Assembly (NCBI GenBank): GCA_963792885.1
Contig: CAWBXX010000002.1
Span: 1-64,000, forward strand
Source of the DNA: DASWJZ01 sp963792885
GTDB taxonomy: Bacteria; Pseudomonadota; Alphaproteobacteria; Rhizobiales; Afifellaceae
Reading direction: 5' to 3'
Length of the DNA stretch: 64,000 bases
Below the pieces are notes generated by a model, which did not search any database, had not been told where the DNA came from, and saw only the letters and a list, made by a program, of their open reading frames with translations. Numbering within the stretch: the stretch's first letter is position 1; the number at the start of each line of letters is the position of its first letter. Of the stretch, positions 12,369-22,124 are shown piece by piece. The position numbers and the translations under genes are program-made.

Positions 12369-12516
12369 TGCTCACCCCTTTCGGCCCGCCCCATGACCCG
12401 AAGCGTCGTCGAGACGGCCACGCATATGAGATTTAGCCCCCCAAGGGCGGCCAATTCTTGACATATGGTGCCGGGATTTTTCGGCGCAATGACGCGGCTC
12501 CGACGCCACCCGTAAT

Positions 12517-12545
12517 CAAAAAGGCCGGCGCGGAGCCGGCCCTTT
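12517..12545 (-). terminator. Rho-independent terminator after the DUF4167 gene
   Basis: Read on the minus strand, a perfect 7-bp stem GGCCGGC / GCCGGCC with a 5-base loop is followed directly by a run of five T. It lies 25 bases after the DUF4167 stop and before clpB, so it should end transcription coming from lysC-ptsP-prfA-prmC-DUF4167 and make clpB an independent unit. Confidence 0.85.
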
Positions 12546-12569
12546 CGCAATGTCTTAAGGATGTGCCGA

Positions 12570-13346
12570 TCAGTCGGGGAAGGCCGCCAGCGCCGCCGCC
12601 CCGTCGGGTGTCGCATCGTCCCCGTCCGCCGCGACTTCGGCCGTCTCGCTACGCGGCGGCCGGCCGCGCCGACGCTTGGGCGGACGCGAAGCCTCCTCTG
12701 AGGGCGGAGCCGCCTCGGCTACTGGCGCTTGCTGCGCGACGGCCTCAGGCTGCGGCTCCTCCGGACGCTGGAAGCGCTCATTGCGGTCCCGGCCCTCCCG
12801 ATAGTCGGGTCGATCGCGCCGCTCGTAGCGGTCGCGCGGGCCGCGCTGCCTGTCACCGCCCTGTTCGTTGGGCCGCGACTGCATCGGGCGGAAGCTGCGA
12901 TCCTCCTCGCCTTCGACGCCGCCATTTTCGAATCGATTGCCGGGGCTGTCGAAGCGACTGCTGCCCGCCCCGTCGAAACGATCCTCGCCCTCGTCATCGT
13001 CGCGTCCACTCGATTCGAAGCGGTCGCGCGACCGCCCGTTCATCTGCCTGTCTTCGTCGTAGCCGTCCTCGCCGCCTTCGCGGAATTGCTGCTGCGACTG
13101 CTGGAACTGCGCCTGCGCCGCCATGACGATGCGGTTGTAGTGCTCGGCATGCTGCAGGTAGTTCTCCGCCGCCACGACATCCCCCGCCACATGGGCGTCG
13201 CGCGCGAGCGACATGTATTTCTCGGCCACGTGCGCGGCATTGCCGCGGACCTTTACGTCCGGCCCATTCGATTCGTAGCTGCGTGCAAGCGGATTCGGAC
13301 CTTTGCGGCTACGGCCGCGGGACCGACGATTCTGATTATGCCTCAT
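12570..13346 (-). CDS. DUF4167 domain protein, RNA-binding-like, arginine-rich
   Basis: 258 residues. The N-terminus MRHNQNRRSRGRSRKGPNPL, followed by SYESNGPDVKVRGNA and a helical AEKYMSLARDAHVAGD segment, is the DUF4167 signature of alphaproteobacteria. The rest is low complexity: repeated D/R/F-rich blocks (about residues 100-215) and a basic PPKRRRGRPPRSE tail with an AT-hook-like RGRP. The charged, disordered composition suggests nucleic-acid binding, but no function is established. The start at 13346 is set by this conserved N-terminus, although the frame stays open further upstream. It normally sits between prmC and clpB, as here. Confidence 0.85.
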   Translation of the reverse strand: MRHNQNRRSRGRSRKGPNPLARSYESNGPDVKVRGNAAHVAEKYMSLARDAHVAGDVVAAENYLQHAEHYNRIVMAAQAQFQQSQQQFREGGEDGYDEDRQMNGRSRDRFESSGRDDDEGEDRFDGAGSSRFDSPGNRFENGGVEGEEDRSFRPMQSRPNEQGGDRQRGPRDRYERRDRPDYREGRDRNERFQRPEEPQPEAVAQQAPVAEAAPPSEEASRPPKRRRGRPPRSETAEVAADGDDATPDGAAALAAFPD

Positions 13347-13584
13347 GGACCCGTTCTCTTGTTGACGGTCAACCCTCGTTTCCGGCCCGCTCCATGAACG
13401 AACGGACCCGATCAAATGCCTGGCGCGTTTGCTTCCCCGCCGACCTCGTCTTTCCCGAGGTAAAGACGTCTCATGCGATGGCGACGCGAGCGAACCAGCT
13501 TTCGGCGACTTGAATTCTTGTCTGCCGGAAAAGGAGTGCCAGCCCTGTGGCATCGCCCTGGTTTGCGGTTGGAAGCTAGCCCGA

Positions 13585-14476
13585 TCACCTGACTTTTCCA
13601 AGCGCTTTTTTTGCCACCTTCGAGTTGGTCCCAGACAGGGTTTCGCGTGCGATAACAACGCGACCGTGCCCGGCGAGATCACGACGGAAATCGACCCTTA
13701 AAAGCCCCGACCGGCGGCACAGCGCAGCGACCGAATCGGCCTGATCGTAGCCGACCTCAAGCGCGAGGACACCGCTCTCCGAAAGCAGCTTTCCGGCCCG
13801 CGAAAGGATGGCGCGATAGGCGTCGAGCCCGTCGACGCCGCCGTCGAGCGCGGCGCGCGGATCGTGCTCGCGCACCTCCGCCGGCAGACCCGAAATCGAC
13901 TCGCTTCTTATGTAGGGCGGGTTCGAAACGACGATGTCGAAAGGCCCGCCGATATCTTCAACGAAGTCGGCATTCGCAAAGCGAATGCGATCGGCAACGC
14001 CATGCCGCTCCGCATTTTCGCGCGCAGCGCTGAGCGCGTCTTCTGAGATGTCGGTCGCGATTGCGCGCGCCTCGGCGAGCTCGGTGAGGAGCGCAATCGC
14101 AATGGCACCGGACCCGGTTCCGAGATCGGCGATCGTGATATTCGGCGGCAAGCTGCGCGTCGCTTCAAGCACCGCCTCGACGAGCGTCTCTGTATCCGGA
14201 CGCGGCACCAGCGTCGCTGCGTTGAGCTTGAGCCTGAGCCCCCAGAACTCGGCCTCGCCGAGAATGCGCGCGACAGGTTCGCCCATTGCGCGACGCTTGA
14301 GATAGGCATCGTAACGCGCCTGTTCAATCGTCCGGCATTGCGTCGCGGTCGCGCGCGATCAGCGTTGCCATGTCGAGTCCGCTGGCGGCGCCGAGAAGCA
14401 GTCGCGCGTCCGGCGACGCGCCGACGTGGTCGGAAAGCACTGCACGGCCTTCGGCAAGTGCTTCGCCATAAGTCAT
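13585..14476 (-). CDS. prmC: Release-factor glutamine methyltransferase PrmC/HemK (frameshifted)
   Basis: Restored length about 296 residues. The catalytic domain carries the SAM loop IADLGTGSGAIAIAL and the Gln-binding motif SNPPYI. It methylates the GGQ glutamine of the release factors, fitting its position directly behind prfA. The N-terminal helical domain is in another frame: the peptide from ATG 14476 runs to a stop near 14330, while the main frame resumes at EQARYDAYLKRRAMGEP. A single-base change near 14333 joins them. The ATG overlaps the prfA TGA (ATGA), so translation is coupled. The lesion is probably sequencing error because prmC loss is usually costly. Confidence 0.87.
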
Positions 14477-15561
14477 TGCCGAGCGTCCTCGAATTCCAAG
14501 AGCTTCTTCGCCTGATCGTCCGCGATCAGCGCATCGACGATTTCGTCGAGCGCCTCTCCGTCGATCACCTTGTCGAGCTTGTAGAGCGTGAGGTTGACGC
14601 GATGGTCGGTCACGCGGCCCTGCGGAAAATTGTAGGTGCGGATTCGCTCCGAGCGGTCGCCTGAGCCGACCTGGCCCTTGCGTTCCGCCGCGCGCGTGTC
14701 CGCCTGCTTCTGGCGCTCCAGGTCGAAGAGCCGTGCGCGGAGCACTTCCATCGCGCGCACGCGGTTCTGATGCTGCGACTTCTCGCTCGCCGTCACCACG
14801 ATGCCGGTCGGGATGTGGAGAATGCGCACCGCCGTTTCGGTAGTGTTCGCATGTTGGCCGCCGGCGCTTGAAGCACGCGTCGTGTCGATACGGAGATCGT
14901 CGGGTCGGATCGCGATGTCGACCTCCTCCGCCTCGGGAAGCACCGCCACGGTCGCCGCCGAGGTGTGGATGCGGCCACTCGCTTCGGTCTCCGGCACGCG
15001 CTGCACGCGATGCACACCCAACTCGAACTTCAGCCGCCGGTAGACGCCGGCGCCGCGCACCGCGGCGATGATCTCGCGATAGCCGCCGACTTCGCCTTCG
15101 CTTGCCGAGAGCACCTCGATCTTCCAGCCGTGGAGCGCCGCGTAGCGCTCGTACATGCGGAAGAGATCGCCGGCGAAGAGCGCCGCCTCGTCGCCGCCGG
15201 TTCCGGCTCTGACTTCGAGGATGGCGCTCCGGTCGTCCGCTGCATCGCGCGGGATGAGGAGGACGCGGAGCTCGTCGCGGAGCTTTTCCACCTTGTCGCG
15301 GAGCGCTAGCCGCTCGTCCTCCGCGAGCGCCCGCATCTCGCGATCGGTGGCGGGATCGGCGATCAGCGCTTCGGTTTCCTGCAGTTCGCGCTCGGCGGCC
15401 TCAAGTGCCCGTGCCTTCTCCGCCACCGGATCGAGCTCGGCGAACTCGCGCGAGAGCCGCACATATTCGCTCCCCTGCTGCCCGGCCGAAAGCATCGCCG
15501 CGACGGTCTCGTGGCGGCGGATTAGCGAGCGCAGACGCTCCTGCGGGATCGTGGCGGTCAT
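14473..15561 (-). CDS. prfA: Peptide chain release factor 1
   Basis: 362 residues, typical RF1 length. The peptidyl-hydrolysis motif GGQ is present in RASSAGGQHANTTETAVRI near residue 235, preceded by IRPDDLRIDTTR; the N-terminal helical domain and the decoding domain look complete. RF1 reads UAA and UAG, relevant because many genes in this window stop at TAG. It starts four bases after the ptsP stop and overlaps prmC by four bases, forming a tight ptsP-prfA-prmC cluster. Confidence 0.93.
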   Translation of the reverse strand: MTATIPQERLRSLIRRHETVAAMLSAGQQGSEYVRLSREFAELDPVAEKARALEAAERELQETEALIADPATDREMRALAEDERLALRDKVEKLRDELRVLLIPRDAADDRSAILEVRAGTGGDEAALFAGDLFRMYERYAALHGWKIEVLSASEGEVGGYREIIAAVRGAGVYRRLKFELGVHRVQRVPETEASGRIHTSAATVAVLPEAEEVDIAIRPDDLRIDTTRASSAGGQHANTTETAVRILHIPTGIVVTASEKSQHQNRVRAMEVLRARLFDLERQKQADTRAAERKGQVGSGDRSERIRTYNFPQGRVTDHRVNLTLYKLDKVIDGEALDEIVDALIADDQAKKLLEFEDARQ

Positions 15562-15565
15562 GCTC

Positions 15566-17842
15566 TTAGATGGGCACCCGCTGGTTCTCGGCGCAGGCCT
15601 GCAGCTCGCCGCGTATCTCCGACGCGGTCGCCCCCTGGTCGATCAGCTTGTTGAGGCGCCCGGCGATCGGGTTCAGCTCGAGCGCGCGGATTGCCGACTT
15701 GACCGGCCCAATCGCGGCCGAAGCCATCGACAGCGAGCGAAAGCCGACCGCCGCGAGCGCGAGCGCGTCGAGCGGGCGCCCGGCGATCTCGCCACAGAGC
15801 GTCAGCGGCTTGCCGGCGCGTTCCGCCGCCCGCGCGATCATGCGGAGCGCGCGCAGGAAGGCCGGGTTGAGCGGATCGAACCGGCCCGCGAGCCGCGCAT
15901 TCGATCGGTCGCTCGCCATAACGAACTGCAAGAGGTCGTTGGAGCCGACGGAGGCGAAGTCGACCGCGGCAAAAAGCTCGTCAAGCTGGAAGAGCAGCGA
16001 CGGCACCTCGATCATGGTGCCGAGCACCAACCGCTCGGGACCGGCATGGCCGTGACGCGCGAGGTGGTTCTGCTCGCGCCGCACGATCGCCTTGGCGCGC
16101 TCGAACTCGACCACCTCCGCGACCATCGGAAACATAAGCCTGAGCTCGCGTCCTGCCGCCGCCCTCAAGAGCGCGCGCGCCTGCGTCTTCAAAAGCGCTG
16201 GCCGGTCGAGGCCGAGCCGGATCGCCCGCCAGCCCATTGCCGGGTTCTCTTCCTTCTGCTGGCGGAAATAGGGGAGCACCTTATCGCCGCCGACGTCGAG
16301 CGAGCGGAAGGTCACCGGCTTGCCGTTCGCCACGTCGAGCACCTGCCGGTAGAATATCTCCTGCTCGTTCTGCCGCGGGAAGGCGGACGCTACCATGAAC
16401 TGAAGCTCGGTACGGAAGAGACCGACGCCAGCCGCACCCAATTCCTCAAGCCGCGGCATGTCCATGATAAGCCCGGCGTTGATGTGAAGAGCGATCTCCA
16501 CGCCGTCGCGCGTGACGCAGGGGTCGTTGCGCGTCAGCCGGTACTGCTCCTGCCGGCGTGCGCGGAACCGCGCCCTGTCGGCAAAGGCCGTCTCGATATC
16601 GGCGGGCGGGCGGAGATGCACCTCACCGGTGTCGCCATCGACGATGATCGGATCGCCGGCTTCGGCGAGTGCCACCACGTCCTCGAGCTGACCGACGGTG
16701 GCGATGTTAAGCGCGCGCGCGACGATCGCGACGTGGCTCGTTGGCCCGGCTTCTTCGAGCACTAGGCCCCGCAGCCGGTCGCGGTCGTAGTCGAGAAGCT
16801 CCGCCGGACCCATGTTGCGGGCGACCACGATCGCATCTTCCGGCATGTCGGACGCGAACGGTCCGTGCGGCCGGCCCATCAGCTCGCGCAAGAGCCGGTT
16901 CGCGAGATCATCAAAATCGTGCAGCCGATCGCGCAGGAACGGATCGGTCTGCCGCGTCATCTGCGCGCGTGTGTCGTTCTGCACGCGCTCCACCGCTGCC
17001 TCTGCGGTGAGGCCGTTCTGGATCGCCTCCTGCAGGCGTCGCGTCCAGCCGCGATCCTCGGCAAACATCTTGTAGGCTTCGAGGATCTCGCGGTGCTCGC
17101 CGGTCCCCGCCTCCGCGCCGCGCGCAAGAAGGTCGTCGACGGAAAGCCTGAGGCTCGCCATCGCGGCATCGAGACGGCGAAGCTCGAGCTCGACGTCTTC
17201 GGCGATGAGCTGCGTGACGACGACGCGCGGCTCGTGCAGCACGACATGGCCGAGCGCGATCCCTTCGGAGAAGGCGGCACCCTTGAGGTGCACCGGCCGG
17301 TTGACGTCGAGATCGGCGCCCGGGATCGTGAGGTCTTCGAGCTCACCGGATGCGAACATCTCGGCGAGCACCATTGCCGTCGTTTGCAGCGCCTCGATCT
17401 CCTCCTCCACGTAGTTGCGGTAGGAGCGGTTCTGCACGACGAGCACACCGAGCGTCCGCCCAGCGCGAAGCACCGGTACGCCGAGGAAGGAGTGATAGAT
17501 CTCTTCGCCCGTCTCCGGCAGGTAGGCGAAGGCGGGATGCGACTGCGCGTCGGGAAGATTCAGTGGCCGCGCCTCTGCGGCAATCAAGCCGACAAGGCCG
17601 CGCCCGACCTGCAGCGTGGCGCGGTGGACCGCACTCGTCTTCAGACCTTCGGTGGCATAGAGCTCGAGCACGTTGTCGGCGCGCAGCACGTAGACCGAAC
17701 AGACTTCCGCGACCATGTTGGCCGCAATCAGCCTGACGATCTTGTCGAGCCGCTGCTGGGCGCCGATCGGCTCCGCCATGACCTCGCGGAGTTTCCGCAA
17801 GAGCACGCGCGGCCCGGCGAGCGCTCCTCGGGTTGCTGCCAA
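15566..17842 (-). CDS. ptsP: Nitrogen-PTS enzyme I (phosphoenolpyruvate-protein phosphotransferase)
   Basis: 758 residues: an N-terminal GAF domain (about 20-160), the PEP-utilising N-terminal and mobile domains with the phospho-histidine in GPTSHVAIVARAL, and the C-terminal PEP-binding barrel with LDVGGDKVLPYF, FRTELQFM, GSNDLLQFVMA and LCGEIAGRP. It starts the PTS-Ntr relay from PEP to NPr and EIIA-Ntr, coupling nitrogen and potassium status to regulation. The GAF domain is thought to sense glutamine/2-oxoglutarate in relatives. The start is a TTG with a full AGGAGG six bases upstream, which I accept over internal ATGs. Confidence 0.93.
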   Translation of the reverse strand: MAATRGALAGPRVLLRKLREVMAEPIGAQQRLDKIVRLIAANMVAEVCSVYVLRADNVLELYATEGLKTSAVHRATLQVGRGLVGLIAAEARPLNLPDAQSHPAFAYLPETGEEIYHSFLGVPVLRAGRTLGVLVVQNRSYRNYVEEEIEALQTTAMVLAEMFASGELEDLTIPGADLDVNRPVHLKGAAFSEGIALGHVVLHEPRVVVTQLIAEDVELELRRLDAAMASLRLSVDDLLARGAEAGTGEHREILEAYKMFAEDRGWTRRLQEAIQNGLTAEAAVERVQNDTRAQMTRQTDPFLRDRLHDFDDLANRLLRELMGRPHGPFASDMPEDAIVVARNMGPAELLDYDRDRLRGLVLEEAGPTSHVAIVARALNIATVGQLEDVVALAEAGDPIIVDGDTGEVHLRPPADIETAFADRARFRARRQEQYRLTRNDPCVTRDGVEIALHINAGLIMDMPRLEELGAAGVGLFRTELQFMVASAFPRQNEQEIFYRQVLDVANGKPVTFRSLDVGGDKVLPYFRQQKEENPAMGWRAIRLGLDRPALLKTQARALLRAAAGRELRLMFPMVAEVVEFERAKAIVRREQNHLARHGHAGPERLVLGTMIEVPSLLFQLDELFAAVDFASVGSNDLLQFVMASDRSNARLAGRFDPLNPAFLRALRMIARAAERAGKPLTLCGEIAGRPLDALALAAVGFRSLSMASAAIGPVKSAIRALELNPIAGRLNKLIDQGATASEIRGELQACAENQRVPI

Positions 17843-17848
17843 AGCTGT

Positions 17849-17854
17849 CCTCCT
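17849..17854 (-). promoter_or_regulatory. Strong ribosome binding site deciding the ptsP TTG start
   Basis: On the minus strand this is a perfect AGGAGG placed six bases before TTG at 17842. It is the main reason to accept the TTG start of ptsP. Confidence 0.8.
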
Positions 17855-17975
17855 AACGGCTTTTCCCTGCCGCTACCGGCGAGGGCGCCGCACAAAGCCC
17901 TAGGTTCTGCCCCCCGCGACCGTGCCGGGCAGACGAGCCGCCACGGGGGCCTGCAACCCCCGCGTGCCCTAGACC

Positions 17976-19223
17976 CTATGTCTTATCGAGTTCGTATATT
18001 GAATGGAGCGTCCGCACCGCAAGCTCGGTGTAGGCTGCGTCGATAAGCACGGAGATCTTGATCTCCGAGGTGGTGATCAGCTGGATGTTGATTCCGCGCG
18101 AGGCGAGCGCCTTGAAGGTCTCCGCCGCGACGCCGGCGTGGCTGCGCATGCCGATGCCGATCACCGACACCTTGGCCACTTCGCTCGATCCCGACACGCT
18201 TTCCATCGGAACCGCGCCTCTGATGCTTTCGATCAGCGCCATCGAGCGATCGTAATCCGCCGTCGGCACTGTGAACGTCATGTCGGTGGCGCGGCCGCTC
18301 TTACTCTGCGAGATCATGTCGACATTGATGCCCGCCTCCGCCAGCGGCCCGAAAATCGCCGCGGCGACGCCCGGTTTGTCCTCGACCCTGCGGAGCGTGA
18401 TTTTGGCCTCGTCCTTGGAATAGGCGATGCCGGTAACGAGCTGCTTTTCCACGATCTCATCCTCATCGCAAATGAGCGTGCCGACCGGCAGGTTGCCGGC
18501 GCCGGTCTGGGGCGCGCTTGGGTCGTCGAAAGAGGAGCGGACGAAGACCCGTACCCCATGCACCATCGCAAGCCCGACGGAACGCACCTGCAGCACCTTC
18601 GAGCCGAGCGATGCCATTTCGAGCATCTCTTCGAAGGACACCTTGTCGAGCCGCCGCGCCGCAGACACGATGCGCGGGTCGGTTGTATAGACACCGTCCA
18701 CGTCAGTATAGATGTCGCAGCGCTCCGCGCCTATCGCCGCAGCGACCGCCACAGCGCTCGTGTCCGACCCGCCGCGCCCGAGCGTAGAGATGCGATTGTC
18801 GGGGCCGAGGCCCTGGAACCCGGCGATAACCGCCACTTGCCCCTTGGCCAGGCGCTCAAGCAGCACCTCGGAGCGGATATCGGTGATGCGCGCCGCGCCG
18901 TGGGTCGCGTCGGTCAGGATGGGAATCTGCCAGCCGAACCAGGAGCGGGCGTCGATCCCCATGCCTTGCAGCACGATGGCGAGCAGCCCCGCCGTCACCT
19001 GCTCGCCGGTGGCGACGACGGCGTCGTACTCGCGCGCGTCGTGCAGAACGGCGGCGGCCCGGCAGAGCGCGACCATCTTGTTGGTCTCGCCGGCCATGGC
19101 GGAGACGACGACAGCAACCTCTTGCCCGGCATCCACTTCGCGCTTCACGTGGCGTGCGACGTTGGCGATCCGATCAAGGTCGCCCACCGACGTTCCGCCG
19201 AATTTCATGACAAGCCGGGCCAT
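17976..19223 (-). CDS. lysC: Aspartate kinase
   Basis: 415 residues. The kinase domain opens with MARLVMKFGGTSVGDLDRI, has VVVSAMAGETNK and RGGSDTSAVAVA and the DVDGVYTTDPRIV segment; two ACT domains follow from about residue 265 (KPGVAAAIFGPLAEAGINVDMI and a second near residue 350), the site of feedback inhibition by lysine or threonine. It phosphorylates aspartate at the head of lysine, threonine and methionine synthesis. The frame is open far upstream, but the conserved N-terminus fixes the start at 19223. Divergent from the FMN-reductase/ubiG pair. Confidence 0.93.
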   Translation of the reverse strand: MARLVMKFGGTSVGDLDRIANVARHVKREVDAGQEVAVVVSAMAGETNKMVALCRAAAVLHDAREYDAVVATGEQVTAGLLAIVLQGMGIDARSWFGWQIPILTDATHGAARITDIRSEVLLERLAKGQVAVIAGFQGLGPDNRISTLGRGGSDTSAVAVAAAIGAERCDIYTDVDGVYTTDPRIVSAARRLDKVSFEEMLEMASLGSKVLQVRSVGLAMVHGVRVFVRSSFDDPSAPQTGAGNLPVGTLICDEDEIVEKQLVTGIAYSKDEAKITLRRVEDKPGVAAAIFGPLAEAGINVDMISQSKSGRATDMTFTVPTADYDRSMALIESIRGAVPMESVSGSSEVAKVSVIGIGMRSHAGVAAETFKALASRGINIQLITTSEIKISVLIDAAYTELAVRTLHSIYELDKT

Positions 19224-19454
19224 GCCGAAAAATTCCGTGAGGCCGGCGCCGGAACAGCCGCCACGCCGAAATACCGGGAACATCGACGATTTCCGCCAAT
19301 TCCGGCTCTTTATCGGCTTCCGGGCCGGCCGGCAACCGCCCTGCGCCTGAGACCTCCGCAAGCGGCAAAGGATTTGCCTATCGGCAGCAGTGAAGCCAAA
19401 TGAGCAGCGCGGACAAATCCGTTGCCCGTCGGGCCACTTTTTCTGGGGAGCCTC

Positions 19455-20003
19455 ATGCACAAGGTCGCGGTGATCGTCGGGAGCACACGCAAGGAATCCA
19501 TCAACCGGAAATATGCGCGCGCGCTGATGAAGCTCGCCGAAGGAAAGCTCGATTGCCGGGAGATCAGGATCGACGACCTGCCGCTCTTCAGCCAGGACGA
19601 CGAGGCAAGCCCCGCCCCCTCCGTCACCCGCTTCAAAGGCGAGCTCGAAGCGGTGGACGCAATCCTTTTCGTGACGCCGGAGCACAACCGCTCCATTCCC
19701 GCCGCTATGAAGAACGCCATCGACTGGGCCACGCGGCCTCCGGCCAAGAGCTCGTTTAAGGGCAAAGTCGCCGCCATCACGGGGGCCTCGAGGGGTCGCA
19801 TCTCGACCGCGGTCGCGCAGCAGCACTTGCGCACGATCCTGAACGGCCACTTCATCGCGCTTCTCGGCAATCCCGAAGTGTTCCTGAACTTCACCGACCA
19901 GCTCTTCGACGCTGAGGGCAACGTCGCCGACGAGACGACGAAGAAGCTCCTCGCCACTTTTGTCGACAGCTTCGCCCGGCTCGTCGACGCGCTGGTGAAA
20001 TAG
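19455..20003 (+). CDS. NAD(P)H-dependent FMN reductase, flavodoxin-like fold
   Basis: 182 residues of the NADPH-dependent FMN reductase family: VGSTRKESINRKYA for the flavin phosphate loop, DDLPLFSQD, and the PEHNRSIPAAMKNAIDWA signature near residue 80. Members reduce quinones, azo dyes or chromate with FMN in the cytoplasm; the natural substrate cannot be told here. ATG at 19455 has GGGGAG upstream. It sits between the diverging lysC and ubiG and ends six bases before ubiG. Confidence 0.85.
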   Translation: MHKVAVIVGSTRKESINRKYARALMKLAEGKLDCREIRIDDLPLFSQDDEASPAPSVTRFKGELEAVDAILFVTPEHNRSIPAAMKNAIDWATRPPAKSSFKGKVAAITGASRGRISTAVAQQHLRTILNGHFIALLGNPEVFLNFTDQLFDAEGNVADETTKKLLATFVDSFARLVDALVK

Positions 20004-20009
20004 ACGACG

Positions 20010-20768
20010 ATGCAGGCCGACCCAACCGAGAGTGCAGCGACGGTCGACCCCGCCGAGATTCGGAAGTTCGAACGGATGGCGGCGGAATGGTGGGACCCGG
20101 ATGGGAAGTTCCGTCCCCTCCACAAGCTCAATCCCGCGCGGCTCGCCTATGTCCGCGACGTTGCGATCGCGCATTTCGGCCGTGACCTGAAGGCGGGAAG
20201 GCCGCTTGCAGGGCTGCGTCTGCTCGACATCGGCTGCGGCGGCGGGCTCCTCACGGAGCCGCTGACGCGGCTCGGCGCGACGACGGTCGGCGTCGACCCC
20301 GCGCCGACCAACATCGAGGTGGCGCGTCTCCACGCCGCCCGTAGCGATCTCGCCATCGACTACCGCGCGACGACGGCGGAGGCGCTGGTCGAAGCGGGCG
20401 AGCTTTTCGACGTCGTGCTTGCCATGGAGGTGGTCGAGCACGTCGCGAATGTCGACGCTTTCATCGACGCCTGCGCAGCTCTCGTGAGGCCGAACGGGCT
20501 TCTTTTCGTCGCCACCATCAACCGCACGGCGAAGGCGTTCGCGCTTGCGATCGTCGGCGCAGAATACCTGCTGCGCTGGCTGCCCCGCGGCACACACGAT
20601 TATTCGAAGCTGGTCCGCCCCGAAGAGCTGGAAGCGGCGCTGAGGGCTGCCGGGCTTTCGATCGCCGGCCGGACCGGCGTCCGCTACAGCCCGCTCACCG
20701 ATCGCTGGTCGCGGACCGCAGACATGGACGTGAACTACATGCTGGCCGCGCAAAAAGAGCCTGCCTGA
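20010..20768 (+). CDS. ubiG: Ubiquinone biosynthesis O-methyltransferase
   Basis: 252 residues. The N-terminal EIRKFERMAAEWWDPDGKF and HKLNPARLAYVRD are diagnostic for UbiG; the SAM site is LLDIGCGGGLLTEPL and the later YSKLVRPEELEAAL also matches. It carries out both O-methylations of ubiquinone synthesis at the inner membrane surface. Location beside lysC is a conserved alphaproteobacterial arrangement. The start six bases after the FMN-reductase stop suggests co-transcription. Confidence 0.93.
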   Translation: MQADPTESAATVDPAEIRKFERMAAEWWDPDGKFRPLHKLNPARLAYVRDVAIAHFGRDLKAGRPLAGLRLLDIGCGGGLLTEPLTRLGATTVGVDPAPTNIEVARLHAARSDLAIDYRATTAEALVEAGELFDVVLAMEVVEHVANVDAFIDACAALVRPNGLLFVATINRTAKAFALAIVGAEYLLRWLPRGTHDYSKLVRPEELEAALRAAGLSIAGRTGVRYSPLTDRWSRTADMDVNYMLAAQKEPA

Positions 20769-20864
20769 TCCGCGGATTGTCTCGCCGCCCGAACGCGCCT
20801 AAAGCTTGGTCTCCCCTCCGCGCGGGCGATCCGCTCCGCGCCTAGTCAGCCGCCCCAATCTGAT

Positions 20865-22107
20865 ATGACGGCAACATCCGAGACCCACCGAAGCGCACGC
20901 TGGGCTGCGCTGCAGCATCCGCCGTTTCAGCGCTACTGGGCAGCGCGGCTCGCGGCCTCCTTCGCGACCCAAATTCAGGTCGTTGCCGTAGGCTGGCAGG
21001 TCTACGACCTGACTCGCGACCCCCTCGACCTTGGTCTTGTCGGCCTCTCGCAGTTTCTGCCGTCGCTCGTGCTGGTCCTCGTCACCGGGATTGCCGCCGA
21101 CCGGTTTCGCCGGCGCACGATCATGTCGGTCTGCCTGGTGGCGGAAGCGCTCTGCACGTTCGGCCTGCTTCTCTTCACATTGAGCGGCGCAACGAACGTG
21201 CAGCTCGTCTTCCTGATCCTCGTCGCCTTCGGGACGGCGCGCGCCTTCTTCGGTCCGGCGCAGCAGTCGCTCCTTCCGAACATCGTCCCGCCCGAGATCC
21301 TGTCGAATGCCATCGCGCTCAATTCGTTGAGCTGGCAGATGGCGACGATCGCCGGCCCGGTCGCCGGCGGGCCTGCTCTATGGCATCGCGCCGGAGGCCG
21401 CCTACGGCGCGACCATCGTGCTGATGGCCGTCGCCGCCGTCCTCGTCTTCTTCATCCCGCGCACGCAGCAGAAGACAATGCCGGAGCCGGCGACGTGGGC
21501 GACGATCATCGCCGGCTTCAACTACATCTGGCACGAGAAGATCGTGCTCGGCGCGATCTCGCTCGATCTCTTCGCCGTGCTTCTCGGTGGAGCGACCGCC
21601 CTCATGCCGGTCTATGCGCGCGACATCCTCGACGTCGGCCCGTGGGGGCTGGGCCTTCTGCGCTCCGGCCCTGCGATCGGCGCGATCGCCGTTGCGCTCT
21701 ATTTGACGGCGCGGCCGATCCGCGATCACGCGGGCTTCTGGATGTTCGTCTTCGTCGGCGTCTTCGGGCTCTTCACCATCGTCTTCGGGCTGTCGGCGCA
21801 TGTCTGGCTGTCGGTGCTCGCCCTCTTCGTGATGGGCGGCGCCGACATGATCAGCGTCTACGTGCGCGAGACTCTGATCCAGCTCTGGACGCCCGATCAT
21901 GTGCGCGGCCGGGTGAACGCCGTGAACATGGTGTTCGTCGGTGCTTCGAACGAGCTCGGCGAGTTTCGCGCCGGAGTATCAGCGGCGATCTTCGGTACGG
22001 TCGCAGCGGTGGTGATCGGCGGCGCCGGCACGGTCGCGGTAGCGACGCTTTGGTCGCGTTTGTTCCCGGAGCTTCGCCGCGCGAGGCATTTGACCGGGCG
22101 GGTTTAA
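20865..22107 (+). CDS. MFS transporter, EntS-like exporter family (frameshifted)
   Basis: Restored length about 413 residues with multiple hydrophobic helices. The first half (to PVAGG) has PPFQRYWAARLAASFA, a VGWQVYDLT segment and ADRFRRRTIM, the cytoplasmic A-motif region of MFS exporters; the second half resumes at GLLYGIAPEAAYGA and includes LLRSGPAIGA and VRGRVNAVNMVFVGASNELGEF. The frame breaks at about 21366-21374 in a GGCGGG run and is consistent with one extra or missing G. Related proteins export siderophores or drugs; the substrate here is unknown. Confidence 0.8.
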
Positions 22108-22124
22108 CCCGCTCTAGGTCAACA

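Noticed and set aside
13347..13682. N-terminal extension of the DUF4167 protein
   Set aside because: The family starts at MRHNQNRR; the extension overlaps the end of prmC and has no conserved character.
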